Assembly: GCA_045616485.1 (NCBI GenBank)
Contig: JAZLGU010000016.1
Span: 1 to 64,000, forward strand
DNA: 64,000 bases
Direction: 5' to 3'
Source: RGIG3528 sp045616485
Lineage (GTDB): Bacteria > Bacillota > Clostridia > Lachnospirales > Lachnospiraceae
Shown: positions 51,229-59,580 of the stretch, in pieces
Layout: each line of letters opens with the position of its first letter
Position numbering within the stretch: position 1 is the first letter of the stretch
Translations under genes and position numbers: made by a program
Notes under the pieces: generated by a model
Database searches by the model: none
What the model saw: the letters and a program-made list of their open reading frames with translations, nothing else
Told to the model about the DNA's origin: nothing

Positions 51229-52616
51229 AGAAATTTACCAGATTGCTTTTACTAGGGGCTGTGACGGCGGCTCTAATGCTGCCCGGCTGTGGCAAGTCCA
51301 AGGAAAAAGAAGAAAAATGGAACTACATGGAAGGTGTATACACCATCAATATCCGAGGTCAGGAAAAAGACCTTACCAGAGGACCGGACGGCATCTTTTA
51401 TGGAGAAAATTACAAGCTGCGTGGTAAGGAAAGCGAGCGAAAGATAAGCGTTACCATTACTGACCCCGATGGGCAGACTGTAGCCCGTCAGACCTGTGGT
51501 ATCAGGATCTATGGCGGAGCCTCCAGAGAAAGCTATTTGAAGTCTGTAAAGCTTTTTGCCAGAGAAGAATACGACGCTGAGAATAAAAGCTTTTCCTACG
51601 ATTTCTTTGGTACAAAAAAGCAGGATGGCAGCGGTGAAACGATAGACTCCTATAAGCGACTGGTAGTAAGAAACTGCGGCAATGATTTTCAATTTGCCTG
51701 GATAAGAGATGAGCTGGTACAGCGTCTGGCTGCAAGAGCCGGATTTATGGACACAGAGGCAGTAGCTCCGGCGGCCATGTATATTAATGGTGAGTACAGA
51801 GGCTTATACTGGCTCCACGAGAGCTATTGTGACTCCTATTTCAAGGCGAAGTACGGGAAAAAGGACTATAAGGGCGATTTCATTATCTTAGAAGGCTCTG
51901 AGACCAAAAAGAAGGTAGATGAAGACGAAGGCTTAAGTCAGGATGCAGCCAATGAATACAATACTGCCTATGATTATCTTTCAGGGCTGGATATGACTGA
52001 TGATACCAATTACAAGAGCCTTTGTGACTTTATGGATGTTGAAAACTATCTTCAGTACTACGCTATAAATGTTCTGGTAAACAATCGTGACTGGCCATGG
52101 AACAATTATAAATGCTACAGATACTACGCGAACAAAAGTGAGCAGTACGAGGAAAGCGGCGTTTATGATGGCAGGTGGAGATTCCTGTTACATGATACTG
52201 ATTACAGTATGGGACTTTATGACCAGAGAGAGACTCAGGCTTCTTATAACAACCTGAAAAGTTTAATGAATTCCGGTAATATCCACGGCGATTTTTCCAA
52301 TTATTCACCTCTTTTTACCGCTCTTATGAAGAGAGATGAATGCAGAAAATATTTCATAGACTATGTAAGACAGCTTATTTCCGGGGCGTTTTCTCGGGAA
52401 AATATGCTGAAAATGCTGGATGTTATGAATACAGGCCGTGCTGAAGCCATGGAAAAACACATCAAGTATATTGAAAGCCTGAGAAGGCAGGGGAAGCCCG
52501 GCATGTGGGCCGGTGTTGAGCATCAGGAGGAGCAGCTTAATAAGATAAAAAAGTTTATCGAAGAAAGAGCTGATTATATGGAAAAATATCTTAAGAGTGA
52601 ATTGGGAGCTGAATAA
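51225..52616 (+). CDS. CotH-kinase-domain lipoprotein
   Basis: A 463-residue surface lipoprotein (Cys22 in LPGCGKS). The CotH atypical kinase domain spans about 90-440: GIRIYGGASR with the ATP-loop region, RLVVRNCGND, YINGEYRGLYWLHE, LVNNRDWPWNN with the Asn-Asp pair, and FLLHDTDYSMG with the metal-binding Asp. In spore coats CotH phosphorylates proteins; in gut Clostridia such domains occur on surface and cellulosomal proteins. The ATGA overlap with the mannosidase gene shows tight coupling, although one product is internal and the other external. Substrate unknown. Confidence 0.84.
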   Translation: MKKFTRLLLLGAVTAALMLPGCGKSKEKEEKWNYMEGVYTINIRGQEKDLTRGPDGIFYGENYKLRGKESERKISVTITDPDGQTVARQTCGIRIYGGASRESYLKSVKLFAREEYDAENKSFSYDFFGTKKQDGSGETIDSYKRLVVRNCGNDFQFAWIRDELVQRLAARAGFMDTEAVAPAAMYINGEYRGLYWLHESYCDSYFKAKYGKKDYKGDFIILEGSETKKKVDEDEGLSQDAANEYNTAYDYLSGLDMTDDTNYKSLCDFMDVENYLQYYAINVLVNNRDWPWNNYKCYRYYANKSEQYEESGVYDGRWRFLLHDTDYSMGLYDQRETQASYNNLKSLMNSGNIHGDFSNYSPLFTALMKRDECRKYFIDYVRQLISGAFSRENMLKMLDVMNTGRAEAMEKHIKYIESLRRQGKPGMWAGVEHQEEQLNKIKKFIEERADYMEKYLKSELGAE

Positions 52617-52640
52617 TTTTACAAAAAAGGAGAGACACAC

Positions 52641-54338
52641 ATGAAGAAATTTTCAGAACTTGAGTACAAGAGACCAGACCTGGAGGCCTACGTAAAGGCC
52701 ATGAACGAGGGCCTGGACAGAGCTGAGGCAGCTACCAGCTATGAGGAAGCAAGAAAAATATTTTTCGAAATGGAGGCTTTATCAGATCAGGTAAATGATA
52801 TGTTTACCATCGCATCCATTAGAAACACCATGAATAAGGCAGATGAATTTTACGATGCTGAAATGCAGTTTGCAGATTCAGAGATGCCCAAGCTTATGCC
52901 TCTTTTCAAGAGAAAGAGTGAGGTAATGCTGGGCAGCAAATTCAGAGGGGATTTCGAGAAGGAATTTGGTGAAATGATTACCATGCAGGATATTAAAACC
53001 CTGCCACTTAAGAATGAAGCCCTTATCCCTCTTCAGATTAAGGAAAACGAGCTGACCACAGAGTACAGTAAGACTGCTGCTACATGCGTATGCGATTTCA
53101 GAGGTGAGCAGTGCAATTTCTACGGCCTGCTGAAGTATATGCAGTCTACTGACAGAGCTACCCGTAAGGAAGCTTTTGAGGCCTGGTCATCTCTTTATGA
53201 AAGCGTTTCAGAAAAGCTGGAAGACATTTATGATCAGCTGGTACATAATCGTGCAGAGCAGGCTAAGATACTTGGCTTCGACTTCTATGGTGATGTATGT
53301 TATCTGGAAAGCGGACATTTTGACTATACAAAAGAAGATGTGGCTGCATTCCGTAAGCAGGTAGTAGAAACTATCGTGCCTGCAGCTGCAGAGCTTTTTG
53401 AGGAGCAGAGAAAGAGACTGGGACTGGATGAGCTGTACTTCTACGATGAAGCCCTTGTTTTTGCAGATGGTAATGCCAATCCTATAGGTACCAAAGATGA
53501 GCTGGTAGCCAAGGCACAGAAGATGTATTCAGAGCTGTCCCCTGAGACCAAGGAGTTCTTTGACTTTATGGTGAAGTATGACCTCTTTGATCTGGAGACC
53601 AGACCTAATAAGCATCTGGGTGGATATATGACTATTCTGAATGGTGAAAAAGCACCTTTCATTTTCAGTAATTTCAATGGTACTTCAGCAGACGTTGACG
53701 TACTTACTCATGAGGCAGGACATGCTTTCCAGGGATATACCGGCAGCAGATGCATTCCTGTATCCTCCCTGTCCATGTCTACATCAGATATTGACGAGAT
53801 TCACTCCATGACCATGGAGATGCTTACATACCCATGGATGGATCTTTTCTTTGGTGATAAGGTAGATAAGTACAGATATCTGCACCTTTCCGATACCATC
53901 AAGGTTATTCCTTATCTTTGCGCAGTAGATGAGTATCAGCACAGAGTATATGAGAAGCCGGAAATGACTTCCATGGAGCGCCGTGCAGTATGGAAGCATA
54001 TCGAGGAGGTTTACCTGCCTTGGAGAAAGTATGACGGCAATGCATTTATGGAGACAGGAGCTTTCTGGATGCAGAAGCAGCATATTTTCCTCTATCCTTT
54101 CTACTATGTAGACTACGCACTGGCACAGGTGTCCGCATATCAGCTCTTCAACAGATATACCGAGGACAAGAGCGCAGGCTGGGATGCATATCTTACTCTT
54201 TGTAAGAACGGCGGCACCATGAGCTATCTTAAGCTTCTTGAGGCTTCCGGCATCAAGAGTCCTTTTGCAGAGGGCACAGTTAAAGAAGCTCTGGAGGGTA
54301 TTTTAAAGACCCTTGATACTTTCCGCAGCAAGCTGTAA
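52641..54338 (+). CDS. M3-family oligoendopeptidase (PepF-like)
   Basis: A 565-residue cytoplasmic zinc peptidase with the thermolysin-like site H357-E358-A-G-H361 and the downstream Glu of the M3 family (SDIDEIHSMTMEM). It degrades oligopeptides of moderate length. The length fits the M3 oligoendopeptidase group of Firmicutes. RBS AAAGGAGAG precedes the ATG. It starts 24 bases after the CotH gene, so it may share that transcript. Confidence 0.92.
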   Translation: MKKFSELEYKRPDLEAYVKAMNEGLDRAEAATSYEEARKIFFEMEALSDQVNDMFTIASIRNTMNKADEFYDAEMQFADSEMPKLMPLFKRKSEVMLGSKFRGDFEKEFGEMITMQDIKTLPLKNEALIPLQIKENELTTEYSKTAATCVCDFRGEQCNFYGLLKYMQSTDRATRKEAFEAWSSLYESVSEKLEDIYDQLVHNRAEQAKILGFDFYGDVCYLESGHFDYTKEDVAAFRKQVVETIVPAAAELFEEQRKRLGLDELYFYDEALVFADGNANPIGTKDELVAKAQKMYSELSPETKEFFDFMVKYDLFDLETRPNKHLGGYMTILNGEKAPFIFSNFNGTSADVDVLTHEAGHAFQGYTGSRCIPVSSLSMSTSDIDEIHSMTMEMLTYPWMDLFFGDKVDKYRYLHLSDTIKVIPYLCAVDEYQHRVYEKPEMTSMERRAVWKHIEEVYLPWRKYDGNAFMETGAFWMQKQHIFLYPFYYVDYALAQVSAYQLFNRYTEDKSAGWDAYLTLCKNGGTMSYLKLLEASGIKSPFAEGTVKEALEGILKTLDTFRSKL

Positions 54339-54385
54339 AGAATCACGAAATAATAAGCATTTTTGGACAAGACTTCATTTTATGG

Positions 54386-54413
54386 TTGTATTTTTATAAA
54401 AAGTATTTATAAT
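54386..54413 (+). promoter_or_regulatory. serS promoter
   Basis: TTGTAT (54386-54391), 16-base spacer, TATAAT (54408-54413). About 90 bases of leader follow, with a small AGGC/GCCT hairpin near 54455-54477; no T-box signature is visible. Confidence 0.65.
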
Positions 54414-54512
54414 ATCATTTTGTATATTATGTGGAGATTACACGGGGAGTATAGTGAGGCGTTTTCTTATGAAAGCCTATCAGTCTCCGGCAGAAAGGCA
54501 AAAAGGTAGAGT

Positions 54513-55808
54513 ATGATTGATATTAAGTTTTTACGTGAAAATCCTGAAGTAGTAAAGCAGAACATCAGAAATAAGTTCCAGGATTCCAAGCTTCCTCTGG
54601 TAGATGAGGTTATCGAGCTGGACAAGCAGAACAGAGCAGCCAAGCAGGAGGCTGACAATCTGCGTGCTGAGAAGAATAAGATATCCAAGTCTATTGGAGC
54701 ACTTATGGCTCAGGGCAAAAAGGAAGAGGCTGAAGAGGCAAAGAAGCTGGTAGCTAAGGACTCCGCACGTCTTGCAGAGCTGGAGGCTCAGGCACCTGAA
54801 CTGGAAGAGAAGATTAAGAAGATCATGATGACTATTCCGAACATCATTGATCCTACTGTTCCTATTGGTAAGGATGATTCTGAAAATGTAGAGATACAAA
54901 AGTATGGTGAGCCGGTTGTTCCGGAGTTTGAGATCCCATATCATACAGAGATTATGGAGTCCTTCTGTGGTATTGACCTTGACTCTGCACGTCGTGTAGC
55001 CGGTAATGGTTTCTACTATCTTATGGGAGATATTGCAAGAGTTCATTCTGCAGTTATTTCCTATGCCCGTGATTTTATGATCGGCCGTGGATTTACATAC
55101 TGCGTACCACCTTTCATGATCAGAGCAGATGTTGTTACAGGCGTTATGTCCTTCGCTGAGATGGAGGCTATGATGTATAAGATTGAGGGCGAGGATCTTT
55201 ACCTTATTGGTACTTCCGAGCACTCTATGATTGGTAAATTTATTGATCAGATTATCCCTGAGGAGACACTGCCTCAGACTCTTACATCCTACTCACCTTG
55301 TTTCCGTAAGGAAAAGGGTGCTCATGGTATTGAGGAGCGTGGTGTTTACCGTATTCACCAGTTTGAGAAGCAGGAGATGGTAGTAGTCTGCAAGCCCGAG
55401 GAGTCCAAGATGTGGTACGACAAGCTTTGGCAGAATACTGTTGACCTTTTCAGAAGCCTTGATATTCCTGTTCGTACTCTTGAGTGCTGTTCAGGTGACC
55501 TGGCTGATCTTAAGGTTAAGTCCTGCGATGTAGAGGCTTGGTCTCCACGTCAGAAGAAGTACTTTGAGGTAGGTTCCTGTTCCAATCTGGGTGATGCTCA
55601 GGCCAGACGTCTGCGCATGAGAGTAGCAGGAGAGAATGGTGAAAAGTATCTTCCTCATACACTGAACAATACTGTAGTAGCACCTCCACGTATGCTCATT
55701 GCCTTCCTGGAGAATAATCTGCAGGCAGATGGTACAGTAAATATTCCTGTAGCCCTTCGTCCATATATGGGTGGTCAGGAAAAGCTTGTTCCAAAGAAAA
55801 ACAAATAA
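54513..55808 (+). CDS. serS: Seryl-tRNA synthetase
   Basis: A 431-residue class II synthetase charging tRNA-Ser. Residues 1-110 form the long antiparallel coiled coil that grips the tRNA; the catalytic domain has TSEH near residue 235, motif 2 in FRKEKGAHGIEERGVYRIHQF and motif 3 near the end (NNTVVAPPRMLIAFLENN). Full length and intact. It is monocistronic with its own promoter and terminator. The ATG follows AGGTAGAG. Confidence 0.97.
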   Translation: MIDIKFLRENPEVVKQNIRNKFQDSKLPLVDEVIELDKQNRAAKQEADNLRAEKNKISKSIGALMAQGKKEEAEEAKKLVAKDSARLAELEAQAPELEEKIKKIMMTIPNIIDPTVPIGKDDSENVEIQKYGEPVVPEFEIPYHTEIMESFCGIDLDSARRVAGNGFYYLMGDIARVHSAVISYARDFMIGRGFTYCVPPFMIRADVVTGVMSFAEMEAMMYKIEGEDLYLIGTSEHSMIGKFIDQIIPEETLPQTLTSYSPCFRKEKGAHGIEERGVYRIHQFEKQEMVVVCKPEESKMWYDKLWQNTVDLFRSLDIPVRTLECCSGDLADLKVKSCDVEAWSPRQKKYFEVGSCSNLGDAQARRLRMRVAGENGEKYLPHTLNNTVVAPPRMLIAFLENNLQADGTVNIPVALRPYMGGQEKLVPKKNK

Positions 55809-55852
55809 GTTTTATGAGAAAAGACTAATTTAGAAAAAGTTTATTGAATCTA

Positions 55853-55900
55853 ATCCCCTAAAGGAGTATCCTAAAAATACCTTTAGGGGATATTCTTTTT
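55853..55900 (+). terminator. serS terminator
   Basis: ATCCCCTAAAGG (55853-55864) pairs with CCTTTAGGGGAT (55880-55891), followed by ATTCTTTTT. It lies 45 bases after the serS stop codon. Confidence 0.88.
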
Positions 55901-55919
55901 GTGAGAAAGGAGGCAGACC

Positions 55920-56315
55920 ATGAGAATTAATCCAAATATGAATTATTCCGGACTATTTAATTCTTTTCCGAAATCAAATAACGGCACCCAGGGACTGGCT
56001 TCTTTAGCATCAGAGTACAAAAATATCAGCCGAGGCTCTTACAGGACACTGGCTAATGCTTACGTTAAGAAAATGAAGGCAGAAGCTGGCGAGAGCACCA
56101 AAAAGCCTGAGAATACAGATAAGAAAGAAAATGAAAACGTTAAGACGGAGACCACAAAGCTGGATCCGAAGAAGATGACTTCCAAGGAAAGACTTCAGGC
56201 TGCCAAGGATGCAGCTGATAAGGCTTACAAGGAAAAATTTAAGCAGACATATGGTAATGATGGCGGTCTTTCAGGCAAGTCAGGCTATAGTTCTTTATTT
56301 AATTTTGAAGCATAG
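55920..56315 (+). CDS. Small lysine-rich protein of unknown function
   Basis: A 131-residue soluble protein. The N-terminal half (SGLFNSFPKSNNG, LASLASEYKNISRGSYRTLANAYVKK) resembles short proteins found near motility genes of Lachnospiraceae; the middle is a low-complexity Lys/Glu/Thr linker; the C-terminal third is a charged helix followed by GKSGYSSLFNFEA. The SGLF and SSLF motifs at both ends are similar, hinting at an internal repeat that binds the same partner. Its RBS AAAGGAGG is excellent. It has its own terminator. I cannot assign a function. Confidence 0.7.
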   Translation: MRINPNMNYSGLFNSFPKSNNGTQGLASLASEYKNISRGSYRTLANAYVKKMKAEAGESTKKPENTDKKENENVKTETTKLDPKKMTSKERLQAAKDAADKAYKEKFKQTYGNDGGLSGKSGYSSLFNFEA

Positions 56316-56330
56316 AGTTTTGAAAAATAA

Positions 56331-56377
56331 AACACGGAGTCGTTTAATTCTAATAAACGGCTCCGTGTTATTTTTTA
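56331..56377. terminator. Terminator between convergent genes
   Basis: AACACGGAGTCGTTTA (56331-56346) pairs with TAAACGGCTCCGTGTT (56354-56369, one G:T), followed by ATTTTTTA. The A-rich left flank makes it usable in both directions. Confidence 0.88.
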
Positions 56378-57289
56378 CTTATCTTTATTAGTTTCCTCAG
56401 AATCAAGTACTTTTGGTATGAATTGTTCAGTAAACTGTTCAATACGTTTGTTCTTTTTATCTCTGGAAGCTGCATGTATGGCACCTACAGTGGAGAAGAC
56501 CACGGCGCCCACAAAATTAACGATTAGGTCTTTCATGGTATCAATAATGCCTATATCCAGGTAGCCACCCAGACCTAAGGGGGTCTGGGTACCATCTTTT
56601 TGAACAAGAATTACATCAGTTATATCACTGATTTTCACAATATTATTCATCCCTTTCGGGTCGAGGCTTACGGAGGCGATGGTACCTACTACAAAATCCT
56701 TCTGCATATCCAGATGGAAGAAATAATCCATGGAAAATTCGAAAAATTCCCAAAGAACACCGACTGTCATGGAAAAGCAAAAGGCTGTAACTGCCAGGTA
56801 GAAAGGTGACATCTTCATGGAAAAGTGTTTATTTCTGTTGAAAAAGTCTACCAGGCAAAAGCCGATGGCTGCGCAGTTAAAGCCGTTTAGGGTATGAAGC
56901 ATTGTATCCCAGCCCGGGATAAGGGTGTAAAAGGCTCGTATTTCTCCCAGGATTTCAGCTGCAAATATAAATAACAGTATGATTATTTCAAAGGTGCCGG
57001 GAAGCTCTATGCGGAATGTATCTTCCACGAAAGCCGGCAGCATGAATAAAATCATTGTTAGAACACAAAGCATGGCATTACTGAAATTACCTTCAAATAA
57101 GGAAACAATGAAGGACACTATTACGAAGAAGCGGAGTATGATGTAAACAGTGCCCACCTTTTTCTTCCTGCGTATTTCATGATTCAGACGCCTTATAAGC
57201 TGCGAAAGCTTACCGCCTTTTGGTGCTTTGGCCTCAATGGTATCCTCCAGATTATTTACTTTTTCCAGGATTTCATCAGGTTTTTTCAT
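56375..57289 (-). CDS. YjdF-like (DUF2238) membrane protein
   Basis: A 304-residue membrane protein. After a soluble, charged N-terminus (1-45) come about six helices with GWDTMLHTLNGF and VGVLWEFFEFSMD, the conserved core of the YjdF/DUF2238 family; a soluble 60-residue segment precedes the last helix. Function unknown. I use ATG 57289, with GGAGG five bases upstream, instead of the TTG at 57301. It begins two bases after the TraX stop codon, so the pair is an operon. Confidence 0.8.
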   Translation of the reverse strand: MKKPDEILEKVNNLEDTIEAKAPKGGKLSQLIRRLNHEIRRKKKVGTVYIILRFFVIVSFIVSLFEGNFSNAMLCVLTMILFMLPAFVEDTFRIELPGTFEIIILLFIFAAEILGEIRAFYTLIPGWDTMLHTLNGFNCAAIGFCLVDFFNRNKHFSMKMSPFYLAVTAFCFSMTVGVLWEFFEFSMDYFFHLDMQKDFVVGTIASVSLDPKGMNNIVKISDITDVILVQKDGTQTPLGLGGYLDIGIIDTMKDLIVNFVGAVVFSTVGAIHAASRDKKNKRIEQFTEQFIPKVLDSEETNKDK

Positions 57290-57291
57290 AC

Positions 57292-58113
57292 TTACCTCCA
57301 AATAACAAAATTTTTGATCAATGCAAGTATCACAAGATGAGCAGGGTAGAAAATATAGAAGAAGTATTTGAGCTTAAAGGATCCTCTTTCGCCATTGTAC
57401 ATGGCAATGGGGAGGAAGGCCAGCAGGGCAAATACCTCTAAAAATCTGTTGAGGGAAAAGCTGTTTTGCAGGCAGTCTAATATGCAGTAAGTGACTATTA
57501 TCACAGCCTCTGATATGATTAGCTGCTTTCTGTTGTATCTGAAGAGGTACATGAAAAGAGCCATGGCAATGCCGAGAGCTGAGTAGTCGCACCTTAGAAT
57601 AGTAGCAGCTATAAGGACGATTATGATGATGGCGGCCTTTATAAGAGTATTAAGCCACTGCTGTACAATGCGCCCATCCGTCAGCTCCAAGCCTATATAC
57701 ATAAGGACTGACAGGGTAAGGGTAAAAAATACGTTCTGATATCCCAGCTCGAAGAAACAGCCGTTTACAGCCAGGTCGAAAGGGACTTCGGACACCAGGG
57801 CAAATATAAAAAGACGAAATGCATACTTGAAAGGATCTCTGGTATGGAGAAAGCCTTCTACCAGTAAAAATAAGAAAATGGGGAAGGCGATACGGCCAAA
57901 TATGCGAAAACACAAATCCAAGGTGGTGAAGGTGTGATAATCGTTCATGGTATAATCGGTATTGGTACCTGAAAAAACCGCGTTATTTATAAGAGGTAAA
58001 AGGCCCTTTTCCAGCAACACTGCACCGATATGGTCTGTCAGCATGGCAAAAATAGCAAGTATTTTCAAAGCGTTTCCGGTAAGCAGCTGATATTTTTTAA
58101 CATTTGAATTCAT
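57292..58113 (-). CDS. TraX family membrane protein
   Basis: A 273-residue membrane protein with seven or eight helices. LKILAIFAMLTDHIGAV and RIFGRIAFPIFLFLLVEGF are the TraX signature; F-plasmid TraX acetylates pilin, and chromosomal members in Firmicutes are thought to be acyltransferases of the outer surface. The His in TDHIG is the likely key residue. RBS CGAGG is seven bases before the ATG. It is cotranscribed with the YjdF-like gene. Confidence 0.87.
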   Translation of the reverse strand: MNSNVKKYQLLTGNALKILAIFAMLTDHIGAVLLEKGLLPLINNAVFSGTNTDYTMNDYHTFTTLDLCFRIFGRIAFPIFLFLLVEGFLHTRDPFKYAFRLFIFALVSEVPFDLAVNGCFFELGYQNVFFTLTLSVLMYIGLELTDGRIVQQWLNTLIKAAIIIIVLIAATILRCDYSALGIAMALFMYLFRYNRKQLIISEAVIIVTYCILDCLQNSFSLNRFLEVFALLAFLPIAMYNGERGSFKLKYFFYIFYPAHLVILALIKNFVIWR

Positions 58114-58241
58114 TAGAGACCTCGTATTGTTTCATTGATAAATCACATTTTAGACTAAAACATAACATAAGTAAATACTATAATGAACTGGAACCCCCCA
58201 ATCTTTATCATAACTTTATGATTCCTTTATATCTTGTTATC

Positions 58242-58270
58242 TTGTATTTCGCTTAAGTAAATGGTACACT
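58242..58270 (+). promoter_or_regulatory. Promoter of the two-component operon
   Basis: TTGTAT (58242-58247), 17-base spacer, TACACT (58265-58270), 38 bases before the GTG start. Confidence 0.65.
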
Positions 58271-58307
58271 TATTCCTGGGTTAATATTGATATTACGAGG
58301 GAATGCT

Positions 58308-58901
58308 GTGAGTCTGGAAAAAAAGTATATGGGATATACCTTCGATTCCGAGGAGGCCTTATCCGAAGCAAAAAAAGAGGCGGAAGCAGTTGCTTACCTG
58401 CGAAACAAAACTGATTTTGACAATGCAGGTCAGATTTTGTCTCTTTACAACAGAATGATAGACAGAAAAATGGTAAATACCCCTATAGGTCTTGACTTCT
58501 TAAAGGAGCTTAGAGCTGCCATATTAAAGTCACAGATTACTACAGAGGATAAGCTTAAGGCTTTGCCGGAGATAAATCGGCCCAGGAAAAAGCCGGCTCG
58601 TAAAAAAGAGCAGCCCAAAGCTGATCGGGAGCTGGTGAAAAAACTGCAGAAGCAGAATGCAGGGCTTAAGGTAGCACTTATAGGTATGATTGTTATTATC
58701 ATTGGAATGTTTATTATCGTTCTTACCGGTAAGAGTTCACCGCTAAAGGCAGCATACGAAGAAGAAATACTTGATAAATACTCATTTTGGGAAGCAGAGT
58801 TGACCCGCAGAGAAAAACGTCTTGATGACATACTCTACGAGCTCGAAGAAAAGGGTATCACAATAGAAAAAGAAAGTGAGCCTAAAAATGGAACAGATTA
58901 A
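58308..58901 (+). CDS. Single-pass membrane protein coupled to a two-component system
   Basis: A 197-residue protein with a soluble helical N-terminal part (1-100), a very basic stretch (RPRKKPARKKEQPK, about 91-105), one membrane helix (about 120-143) and an outside coiled-coil tail (about 148-190). No known domain. I use GTG 58308, with GAGGGA six bases upstream, rather than TTG 58287. It overlaps the response-regulator gene by 14 bases, which implies coupled translation and a role in that signalling pathway, possibly as an accessory sensor; this is inference. Confidence 0.75.
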   Translation: MSLEKKYMGYTFDSEEALSEAKKEAEAVAYLRNKTDFDNAGQILSLYNRMIDRKMVNTPIGLDFLKELRAAILKSQITTEDKLKALPEINRPRKKPARKKEQPKADRELVKKLQKQNAGLKVALIGMIVIIIGMFIIVLTGKSSPLKAAYEEEILDKYSFWEAELTRREKRLDDILYELEEKGITIEKESEPKNGTD

Positions 58902-59565
58902 AGTACTTGTTGTTGACGATGAAAGCAGAATGAGAAAGCTGGTGCATGACTTCCTGGCCAAAAAGGGTTTTTCGGTACTGGAAGCCGAGGACGGCGAAAA
59001 GGCAGTAGATATATTTTTTGACGAGAAAAATAAAGACATCTCCCTGATTATTCTTGATGTTATGATGCCTAAAATGGATGGCTGGGCAGTCGTTAGAGAA
59101 ATAAGACAGTACTCTCAGGTGCCCATCATCATGCTGACGGCCAAATCAGAAGAAAGAGACGAGCTCCTTGGCTTTGAGCTGGGAGTGGATGAGTATATCT
59201 CAAAGCCTTTTTCTCCAAAGATTCTGGTGGCCAGAGTAGAGGCTATACTTCGCCGTGTAAATATGACCATGGAAGAAACAGTGGAAGAAGGCGGCATACA
59301 GCTTGACAGAGCTGCCCATTCCGTCAAGATTGATGGTAATCCTATTGATCTTTCAGTTAAGGAGTTTGAGCTTCTGGATTATTTTGTTACCAATAAAGGC
59401 ATAGCTCTTTCCCGAGAGAAGATTTTAAATAATGTTTGGGATTACGACTATTTTGGAGATGCCCGTACCATAGATACCCATGTTAAAAAGCTCCGCAGCA
59501 AAATGGGAGAAAAGGGTGACTATATTAAGACTATATGGGGCATGGGATATAAATTTGAGGTATAA
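58888..59565 (+). CDS. OmpR/PhoB-family response regulator
   Basis: A 225-residue regulator: receiver domain (1-120) with phospho-acceptor D57 in ILDVMMPKMDGW, the acidic pair in VDDE, T in MLTAKS and K in SKPFSPK; then a winged-helix DNA-binding domain (about 130-225) ending TIWGMGYKFEV. It is activated by the kinase encoded 15 bases downstream. ATG 58888 follows AAAGTGAG; a GTG four codons earlier is possible. The target genes cannot be told. Confidence 0.94.
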   Translation: MEQIKVLVVDDESRMRKLVHDFLAKKGFSVLEAEDGEKAVDIFFDEKNKDISLIILDVMMPKMDGWAVVREIRQYSQVPIIMLTAKSEERDELLGFELGVDEYISKPFSPKILVARVEAILRRVNMTMEETVEEGGIQLDRAAHSVKIDGNPIDLSVKEFELLDYFVTNKGIALSREKILNNVWDYDYFGDARTIDTHVKKLRSKMGEKGDYIKTIWGMGYKFEV

Positions 59566-59580
59566 AGCAGGCATAAAGAT

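Noticed and set aside
54414..54512. Possible T-box riboswitch before serS
   Set aside because: The leader is only about 90 bases, with no T-box sequence and no antiterminator/terminator pair; only a small hairpin is visible.
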